From: UBA1724 sp963611685
GTDB taxonomy: Bacteria; Verrucomicrobiota; Lentisphaeria; Oligosphaerales; Oligosphaeraceae
Length of the DNA: 10,819 nucleotides
NCBI GenBank assembly: GCA_963611685.1
Contig: CAVDSU010000076.1
Span: forward strand, 1-10,819
Direction of reading: 5' to 3'
Shown here: positions 5,978 through 10,819 of the stretch, piece by piece
How the letters are laid out: every line of letters begins with the position of its first letter
How positions within the stretch are numbered: the stretch's first letter is position 1
Program-made: the position numbers and the translations under genes
Notes under the pieces: generated by a model
Databases searched by the model: none
What the model saw: the letters and a program-made list of their open reading frames with translations, nothing else
Told to the model about the DNA's origin: nothing

Positions 5978-8824
5978 TCAGCCTTTTTTGGAGAACTTGC
6001 ACCCCGGGTATCCCGTGCAGCCGAGGAAGGTCCGTCCCCGATAGGCGATGCGTCGGAGGGGTTTTCCGCAGAGTGGGCAGGTCTCCTGGGTGGTTGTGGG
6101 AGCGGGGGCATGGGGCGTGTTGGGGGTATCGGTGGCGAGGGAATCGAGGGCGCCGTCGGGGAGTTGTGCGGCATAGCGGGAGAGGGTCTTGAGCCAGGCG
6201 GAGGTCTGGCGTTCGGAGAGAGTGCCGCGGGTCTCCAGCTGTTTCAGGAGGGAATCCACGAACTTCTTGTCGTCGTAGACGCGGTTTCCGCGCTTGGCGG
6301 CGGGATTCCAGGTCTTGATTTGCGCGGTGAGCTCGGCGAGCTTCTGGGCCAGCGCGTCATTCTCGGGGGAGGACGCGGCGGCGGTTGCCGGGGCCGGGTT
6401 TTCGGAGTCCTCTCCGACCGCATGGGTGTGGGTGTCGTTCCCGGTGGTGGTGGTGGCGTTTCGGTCATCGGCGAGGGACCATCCCATCTTTGCGGCGATT
6501 TCGGGGAGCGTGGGCAGTTTTTTGGCGTATTTGAGGGATAGCTTTCGGAGTGCCTCGCGCTGGGGAGCGGAGAGGACTCCGGAGACCGAGACCTGTCGTG
6601 CCAGGGAGCGGAAGAACTTCCCGTCGTCGTAGACGCGTCGCCCGCGGGTGACGGGCTCCTCGAATTCCAGGTGCTTCATGGCATCCAGGAGGTCTTTGAG
6701 GGCGGGTTCTGCGGGGGTCTTTTCGGGGGCATTCTGTCGGCGTTCGGCGGCGGCTGCGGCTGCGGTGGCGCAGGCCTGGAGCTGTTTTCCGAGGCCGAGT
6801 GCCTCCACGTTCTTCTGGAGTTCGGGCATCCGCTGGCAGTATTTTGCCACCAGGGAGAGGAAGGCGGCGCACTGTCGTTCCGAAATCTTCGAGGGATCCT
6901 CGGCGAGGCGCTTCTGGAGATTTTCCACGAATGCGGCGTCGTTGTAGATGCGTCGTGCGCCGGCCACGGGTGGATCGTAGGGGAAGTCGTTGGGGAAGAG
7001 TGCCAGGAGTCCCTGGAGGGTCTTTTCGGGGAGGGATCCGGTGGCGACGGTTGCGCCGCCCTGTGCCAGCCAGGTCTGGAATTTGTCGTAGAATTCGTGG
7101 AGCATGGCCACCCAGTTGAGCTTCCCTTCCTCGACCTGGTCCAGCTCGCCCTCCATGCGGGCGGTGAAGCCCACGTCGAAGAGCTCGGGGAAGCGGTTGA
7201 CCAGGTAGTCGTTGACGCGGAAGCCCAGGTCGGTGGGCTTCAGGGAGCTCTTCTCCTTCTCCACGTAGGCGCGGTCCAGGATTGTCTTGACGATGGAGGC
7301 GAAGGTGGAGGGGCGTCCCACGCCATTGGCCTCCAGCGCCTTCACCAGGGAGGCCTCGGAGTATCGGCTGGGGGGCTGGGTGAAGCACTGCTCCTTCTTG
7401 AGCTCCAGCAGATCGCAGAGAGCGCCCTTGGGGAGCTGGGGGAGGGAGCCCTTCAGGTTGTCCATCTCGTCCTCCTGACCCAGGTCGCGCATGGCGTAGA
7501 CCTTCAGGTATCCGGGGAAGAGGGTCTCGCGTGCGGCGGCGCGGAAGGTGCATTGGATGCCGGCGGCGGCGCCGGCGCAGGCGAGTTGGAGGGACTGGAG
7601 GGGGCCGCCCTGGGAGAGGATCTCGATGGCGTGATCCACTTGCTTGGCGTCGGCCATCTGGCTGGCCACGAAGCGGTTCCAGATGAGGGTATAGAGCTTC
7701 AGCTGGGGGGCGGTGAGGTAGGGCGCCAGGGAGTCGGGAGTGCGCTCCACGCTGGTGGGTCGAATGGCCTCGTGCGCCTCCTGGGCACTCTTGCCAGAAC
7801 GGTAGAAATTCGGCTTTGCGGGGACGTAGGAGTCGCCGTAGGCGCCCCGGATGAATTCCCGCGCGGCGTCCTGCGCCTCCTTGGCGATGTGCACGGAGTC
7901 GGTTCTCATGTAGGTGATGAGACCGGCGCTGGTGCCGCCCAGGTCCACGCCCTCGTAGAGCTGCTGTGCGATGGACATCGTCTGGCTGGTGCCGAAGCGC
8001 AGTGCGCCGCCGGCGGCCTGTTGGAGGGTGCTGGTGGTGAAGGGCGGTGCGGGGTGTTGGCTGCGGGGCGTGGAGGTGATGGTGCAGACCTGGTGGGTGG
8101 TGCGGGCGTCCTGGAGGGCGTCGGCGAGCTTCTTTGCGCTCTCGCCATCGGGGATGTTCGCCTTCTTGCCATTCAGCTTGGTCAGGCGCGTCTTCAGCTT
8201 CACGTCACCGGCGCTCTGGGGGGCGAAGATCGCCTCCAGATTCCAGAACTCCACGGGCTGGAAGTCCTGGATCTCGCGCTCGCGGTCCACGATGAGCCGC
8301 AAGGCCACGGATTGCACACGGCCGGCGCTGGTGTCCTTCTCCACATTGCGCCAGAGGAGCGGACTCACCTGGTAGCCCACCAGACGATCCAGGACCCGCC
8401 GTGCCTGCTGGGCGTCCACCAGCGGCAATTCTACCTGTCCGGGATGATGGAAGGCGTTCTCGATGGCGCTGCGGGTGATTTCGTGGTAGGCGATGCGATG
8501 GAAGGCGCCCTTGGTGGAGCCCTTCAGCAGCGCCTGAAGATGCCAGGCAATCGCCTCGCCCTCGCGGTCAGGGTCCGTCGCCAGGTAGATCTGGGTGCAC
8601 TCCTTCGCCGCATCCTTCAGGCCCTTCATCACCTTTCGCCCATTGGCCGTCAATACGTATTCCGGGCGGAAGTCGTTGGCGACATCCACGCCCAAGTCAC
8701 GGGGAGGGAGATCCCGCACGTGTCCCATGGACGCCAAGACTTTCGTCCCCGCTCCCAGAAGCTTCCCAATGGTGCGGGCCTTCGCCGGGGACTCCACAAT
8801 CATCAATGTCTTCTCTTTCGTCAT
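5978..8824 (-). CDS. topA: DNA topoisomerase I (type IA) with three unusual C-terminal repeats
   Basis: 948 aa. Cytoplasmic enzyme that relaxes negative supercoils by cutting one strand through a 5'-phosphotyrosine link. The Toprim domain begins at MIVESPAKA (Glu11) and carries DPDREGE at 84-90, i.e. the metal-binding D-x-D-x-E. The active-site tyrosine is Tyr305 in ITYMRTDS. The core continues through SAGRVQSVALRLIVDRE (166-182) and the GVGRPSTFASIV region to about residue 600. Beyond that, instead of the usual row of zinc fingers, there are three copies of a ~48-residue unit anchored at Tyr627, Tyr732 and Tyr850 (pattern R-[IV]-Y-[ND]-D-x2-F-x3-L ... S-x2-Q-x2-A ... [KR]-Y-x4-P). Ala/Thr-rich linkers separate them. 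A single C4 zinc finger (CPLCG...CTGYPGC, ~915-942) ends the protein. Divergent from dprA. The leader lacks a Shine-Dalgarno site; the ATG is supported because TLMIVESPAKA begins within seven residues, as is usual. Confidence 0.97.
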   Translation of the reverse strand: MTKEKTLMIVESPAKARTIGKLLGAGTKVLASMGHVRDLPPRDLGVDVANDFRPEYVLTANGRKVMKGLKDAAKECTQIYLATDPDREGEAIAWHLQALLKGSTKGAFHRIAYHEITRSAIENAFHHPGQVELPLVDAQQARRVLDRLVGYQVSPLLWRNVEKDTSAGRVQSVALRLIVDREREIQDFQPVEFWNLEAIFAPQSAGDVKLKTRLTKLNGKKANIPDGESAKKLADALQDARTTHQVCTITSTPRSQHPAPPFTTSTLQQAAGGALRFGTSQTMSIAQQLYEGVDLGGTSAGLITYMRTDSVHIAKEAQDAAREFIRGAYGDSYVPAKPNFYRSGKSAQEAHEAIRPTSVERTPDSLAPYLTAPQLKLYTLIWNRFVASQMADAKQVDHAIEILSQGGPLQSLQLACAGAAAGIQCTFRAAARETLFPGYLKVYAMRDLGQEDEMDNLKGSLPQLPKGALCDLLELKKEQCFTQPPSRYSEASLVKALEANGVGRPSTFASIVKTILDRAYVEKEKSSLKPTDLGFRVNDYLVNRFPELFDVGFTARMEGELDQVEEGKLNWVAMLHEFYDKFQTWLAQGGATVATGSLPEKTLQGLLALFPNDFPYDPPVAGARRIYNDAAFVENLQKRLAEDPSKISERQCAAFLSLVAKYCQRMPELQKNVEALGLGKQLQACATAAAAAAERRQNAPEKTPAEPALKDLLDAMKHLEFEEPVTRGRRVYDDGKFFRSLARQVSVSGVLSAPQREALRKLSLKYAKKLPTLPEIAAKMGWSLADDRNATTTTGNDTHTHAVGEDSENPAPATAAASSPENDALAQKLAELTAQIKTWNPAAKRGNRVYDDKKFVDSLLKQLETRGTLSERQTSAWLKTLSRYAAQLPDGALDSLATDTPNTPHAPAPTTTQETCPLCGKPLRRIAYRGRTFLGCTGYPGCKFSKKG

Positions 8825-9261
8825 CGCTCTAAAAAATGCTATGTGTCTGTTGAGTTCAAGTGTGACAACAAGGCGGAAGGGGAGGGCACTTGACCCTCAT
8901 TGGAGCCCAATCCCTCACGCATACGCGTAGAATATACCGTTGCGCCAAAAGACCCGACCTGTTGCCGGAGGGCGGGGGGATGCCCGGCAGGCTGGGAGAG
9001 TGGTCGTTGCGTGTGCGCGACGTCATTTTGAGGAATGGAGGCATTTTCATAAGTGCTTGCATGGTATCGGAATGCAAGAAATTTGCAGAGGGATCGGGAG
9101 CCTTTTCCCGGCAAGTCCGGTCGTTTGGGGGACTTTGGGGAGTCCTCGGGGACTTCTGGCGGGCGCGGTGTGGACGGCGGTATTTTTTCTTCGAGTGACT
9201 GTCCTGTTGTGCGCGGATTTTCGTTGTTTTTTTCTTTTCCTCCTTTTCTTTTATTGTATAG
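8825..9261. other. Divergent topA-dprA intergenic region
   Basis: 437 nt. Short reading frames here have no family features and odd composition, so I call it non-coding. It should hold the promoters of both topA and dprA. Isolated -10-like words exist (TAGAAT at 8928-8933 on plus; TATATT at 8930-8935 on minus), but neither has a well-spaced -35, so I do not call a promoter. It also holds an inverted repeat (9056-9078), and from 9221 to 9255 a pyrimidine-rich tract leading into the dprA start codon. Confidence 0.5.
9056..9078. promoter_or_regulatory. Perfect 7-9-7 inverted repeat upstream of dprA
   Basis: CTTGCAT, nine bases, ATGCAAG. The 23-bp dyad in an otherwise plain divergent spacer has the size of a dimeric repressor or activator site, about 180 bases before dprA and 230 before topA. 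It could also be an RNA hairpin, but no T run follows. Functional assignment is inference. Confidence 0.35.
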
Positions 9262-10413
9262 ATGACACGCCGTGAAGCCTTTTTAGCCTGGAGTCTTTTG
9301 CCGGAGATTGGTCCGGCGAAGATGCGGATTTTGTTGCAGAGTTTTCCGGAACCCCAGGAGTCTTTGGGGGCATCGTTGGAGCGTCTGTGCCGTGTGCCGG
9401 GGCTGGGTCGTCCCTGTGCAGAGGTGCTTCATCGGTGGGAGGAGCACTGCGATGTCTCGGCGGAGTTGCGTCATTTGCAGCAAGTGGGAGTCTCTTTGGT
9501 GACCTGGGAGGACCTCTCATATCCCACGCAGCTGAAGGAGATTGCGGATCCACCGATTTGTCTCTATCTGCGGGGGGATATGCTGACGCTTCAGCAGAGC
9601 GCGAATGCCCTGGCGATGGTGGGCACCCGCCTTGCGACTGCCTATGGTCGGCGGATGGCGCATACGCTGGCCACCCAGGCGGCGCGGGCGGGATGGACCG
9701 TGGTTTCCGGGCTGGCACGCGGCATAGATACCATTTGCCACCAGGCTACTCTGGCGGCCGGTGGAAAGACGATTGCGGTACTGGGAAGCGGACTGGATCT
9801 GATCTACCCTGCGGAAAATCTGCAGCTGGCGCGGGATATCGCCGAGAGGGGCGGTGCACTCATTTCAGAATTCCCTCTGGGCACACGACCCGAGAAACAC
9901 CACTTCCCTATGCGGAACCGGATTATCGCCGGGCTTTCACGGGGCACCCTCGTGGTGGAGGCATCCCTTAAATCTGGGAGCCTCATTACCGCCATGCAAG
10001 CAAGTGAACAGGGACGCGTGGTATTTGCGGTGCCCGGACAGGCGGATTCGATTTCCGCCAGGGGCTGCCATGCGCTTTTGAAGGATGGCGCGCGTCTCGT
10101 GGAGTCCATGACGGACATTCAGGAGGAGTTTTCGCTGTTGCCCGGCATGCGGGATTGCGTGTTGCAACGAGAGAGTCGGGAGAAGGAGGAGGTCTTGGCG
10201 GCACGGGAGGTGACACTGCCACCGCTGGAATACCGGATCTGGGTCGCCATTGGCGAGGAACAGATTTCACTGGATGCCTTGGTGGAACAGTGCTGCGCCC
10301 CAGTTCCCGCGGTTCTGGCAGCCCTGCTGAACCTGGAGGTAAAGCAATTGGTGCGGCAACTCCCGGGAAAGATGGTGCGGAGGATTCCGGGACCACGGGC
10401 AAAGGCGGAATAG
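9262..10413 (+). CDS. dprA: DNA processing protein DprA (Smf)
   Basis: 383 aa, a standard length for three-domain DprA. DprA binds incoming single-stranded DNA in the cytoplasm and loads RecA during natural transformation. N-terminal ~1-65 is a SAM/helix-hairpin-helix-like region (LLPEIGPAKM and VPGLGRPCAEVL). The Rossmann-like core (~84-290) shows AMVGTRLATAYG, VVSGLARGID at 147-156, VLGSGLDLIYP, HHFPMRNRIIAGLS at 213-226, EASLKSGSLITA and VFAVPG, all hallmark blocks of the family. The C-terminal ~320-375 (LEYRIWVAIGEEQISLDAL, then a helix and RQLPGKMVRR) reads as the winged-helix DML1-like domain. The leader is pyrimidine-rich (TTTTCCTCCTTTTC) with no Shine-Dalgarno site. The start fits the family because the hydrophobic helix AFLAWSLLPEIG begins right after it. 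It is adjacent to topA as in Bacillus subtilis, but divergent here. Confidence 0.97.
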   Translation: MTRREAFLAWSLLPEIGPAKMRILLQSFPEPQESLGASLERLCRVPGLGRPCAEVLHRWEEHCDVSAELRHLQQVGVSLVTWEDLSYPTQLKEIADPPICLYLRGDMLTLQQSANALAMVGTRLATAYGRRMAHTLATQAARAGWTVVSGLARGIDTICHQATLAAGGKTIAVLGSGLDLIYPAENLQLARDIAERGGALISEFPLGTRPEKHHFPMRNRIIAGLSRGTLVVEASLKSGSLITAMQASEQGRVVFAVPGQADSISARGCHALLKDGARLVESMTDIQEEFSLLPGMRDCVLQRESREKEEVLAAREVTLPPLEYRIWVAIGEEQISLDALVEQCCAPVPAVLAALLNLEVKQLVRQLPGKMVRRIPGPRAKAE

Positions 10414-10424
10414 GCGGGGGAGCA

Positions 10425-10438
10425 GGGGCATGCGCCCC
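10425..10438 (+). terminator. GC hairpin after dprA, possible weak terminator
   Basis: GGGGC, loop ATGC, GCCCC, starting 11 bases after the dprA TAG. The stem is all G-C, but it is followed by CC then GAATTAG rather than a T run, so intrinsic termination would be inefficient or Rho-assisted. Confidence 0.4.
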
Positions 10439-10447
10439 CCCGAATTA

Positions 10448-10475
10448 GTGGCTAGCAGCTAGTGGCTAGTGGCTA
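10448..10475 (+). repeat. 7-bp tandem repeat GTGGCTA, four copies
   Basis: Units are GTGGCTA, GCAGCTA, GTGGCTA, GTGGCTA; the second differs at two bases. A trailing GT begins a fifth. No coding frame uses it. Confidence 0.92.
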
Positions 10476-10501
10476 GTCTATATGGTGCCTGCGGCGCTAT
10501 T

Positions 10502-10519
10502 CCGCCGAAGCTTCGGCGG
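10502..10519. repeat. 18-bp perfect palindrome
   Basis: CCGCCGAAGCTTCGGCGG is its own reverse complement with no spacer. It is flanked by a weaker outer pairing (ATGGT at 10482-10486 with ACCAT at 10521-10525). It could form a cruciform or be one unit of a dispersed palindromic element. Nearby GCCGAAG at 10561-10567 repeats half of it. Confidence 0.9.
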
Positions 10520-10526
10520 TACCATG

Positions 10527-10560
10527 CATTGCCCATTGCCCATTGCACATTGCCCATTGC
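10527..10560 (+). repeat. 7-bp tandem repeat CATTGCC, about 4.9 copies
   Basis: Units are CATTGCC, CATTGCC, CATTGCA, CATTGCC, CATTGC. One base differs in the third unit. It begins eight bases after the 18-bp palindrome. Confidence 0.95.
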
Positions 10561-10670
10561 GCCGAAGGGCGATTCGCCCACCGGCAGCACGGGTGGCGTT
10601 CCTTGGGCCGTATCTGCGACGTTATGGATCAGCGCATGGGGAAATGGAGGCCGAGTAGGCAGAATGGCTG

Positions 10671-10772
10671 GGTTCGTCGCTTCTCTAGCGATTCGGGGGG
10701 TGCGGGTTCGCCGCCTCTCTAGCGATTCGGGTGATGCGGGTTCGCCGCCTCTTTGGCTATTCGGGGGGTGCG
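10671..10772 (+). repeat. 34-bp tandem repeat, three copies
   Basis: Copies at 10671-10704, 10705-10738 and 10739-10772. Each starts GGTTCG(C/T)CGC and ends near TGCG, with a shared TCT(C)TAGCGATTCGGG core; the third copy has TTGGCTATTCGGG there. The unit is not a multiple of three, so it does not encode a peptide repeat in one frame. There is no spacer between copies, so it is not a CRISPR array. Confidence 0.92.
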
Positions 10773-10773
10773 G

Positions 10774-10787
10774 GGGGCGCAAGCCCC
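10774..10787. other. GC hairpin with GCAA loop
   Basis: GGGGC, GCAA, GCCCC directly after the 34-bp repeats. GCAA is a stable GNRA-type tetraloop in RNA. Then CTCCGTCC follows, without a T run. Same stem sequence as the hairpin after dprA (10425-10438), with a different loop. Confidence 0.6.
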
Positions 10788-10819
10788 TCCGTCCTTTGGA
10801 TATTCCCCCCATTCTACCG

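Larger units (their letters stand above)
10414..10819. other. Repeat-rich non-coding region downstream of dprA
   Basis: About 400 nt with no supported gene. A minus-strand reading frame at 10459-10812 crosses the tandem repeats and has Pro/Arg-rich, featureless sequence. The stretch contains a hairpin, two seven-base tandem repeats, an 18-bp perfect palindrome, a small GGGCG/CGCCC hairpin (10567-10579), a 34-bp triplicate and a final GC hairpin, each listed separately. Confidence 0.7.

Noticed and set aside
6671..8893. A 740-codon open frame antisense to topA, and similar long antisense frames at 1621-2739, 2652-3986 and 4074-5597
   Set aside because: The three at 6671-8893, 1621-2739 and 4074-5597 are in exact codon register with the sense genes, so they are open only because the real genes avoid TTA, CTA and TCA codons. 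All four predicted products are Gly/Glu/Val-rich without any family motif, while the sense genes are clearly real.
8890..8933. Promoter pairing TTGACC (8890) with TAGAAT (8928)
   Set aside because: The two hexamers resemble sigma-70 boxes, but the 32-base spacing is far from 16-19, so they cannot form one promoter.
8900..8960. tRNA or riboswitch in the divergent spacer
   Set aside because: No T-loop consensus or cloverleaf pairing could be found on either strand, and the short dyads do not build a known aptamer.
8839..9198. Small frames in the topA-dprA spacer (minus 8839-9114, plus 8890-9198)
   Set aside because: They overlap each other, have no ribosome-binding site or recognisable motif, and occupy the region where both promoters should lie.
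10671..10772. CRISPR array
   Set aside because: The three 34-bp copies abut without spacers, and there are no cas genes nearby.
10459..10812. 117-codon minus-strand frame downstream of dprA
   Set aside because: It runs through the heptad repeats, the palindrome and the 34-bp triplicate, and its Pro/Arg-rich product looks like translated repeat DNA.

Overview
The window is GC-rich chromosomal DNA carrying five confidently placed protein genes and unusually repeat-rich intergenic spaces. The gene set suggests a bacterium of the Planctomycetes-Verrucomicrobia-Chlamydiae/Lentisphaerae superphylum, with Verrucomicrobiota my best guess. It comprises a fused GldF/GldG-type ABC permease, a McsA/McsB-related protein, and TopA and DprA side by side. 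This placement is inferred from gene content and style, not from a marker gene, so it is tentative. No rRNA, tRNA, transposase, phage gene or CRISPR array was recognised.

Layout: (1) Positions 1-219 hold a 7-bp tandem repeat, a strong hairpin and GC-rich palindromic sequence downstream of the first operon. (2) Positions 220-5702 hold a three-gene minus-strand cluster. In transcription order it reads: a 714-aa protein that looks like McsA fused to a degenerate McsB arginine-kinase domain (5702-3558), an ABC ATPase (3551-2802) and a GldF-GldG fusion permease (2718-220). (3) Positions 5703-5977 are a repeat-filled spacer whose outer part is an inverted copy of the hairpin element at the left edge, so a 62-bp inverted repeat brackets the three-gene cluster. 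(4) Positions 5978-8824 hold topA on the minus strand; its usual C-terminal region is largely replaced by three copies of a novel-looking ~48-residue repeat plus one C4 zinc finger. (5) Positions 8825-9261 are a divergent intergenic region. (6) Positions 9262-10413 hold dprA on the plus strand. (7) Positions 10414-10819 are non-coding and packed with 7-bp repeats, palindromes and a 34-bp x 3 tandem repeat.

How the genes may work together: the ATPase and GldFG permease should form one membrane transporter, and the McsAB-like gene sits six bases ahead of the ATPase and is probably co-transcribed with it. McsA/McsB in Firmicutes mark proteins with phospho-arginine for ClpCP. Here the kinase active-site motifs appear to be gone, so the fusion is more likely a zinc-binding adaptor or scaffold than an enzyme. 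TopA (relaxation of negative supercoils) and DprA (RecA loader on incoming single-stranded DNA) are housekeeping and competence functions. They are neighbours in other bacteria too, but here they diverge.

The most interesting signals are the McsA-pseudoMcsB fusion tied to a Gld-type transporter, the TopA C-terminal repeats, and a recurring seven-base periodicity in nearly every intergenic repeat.
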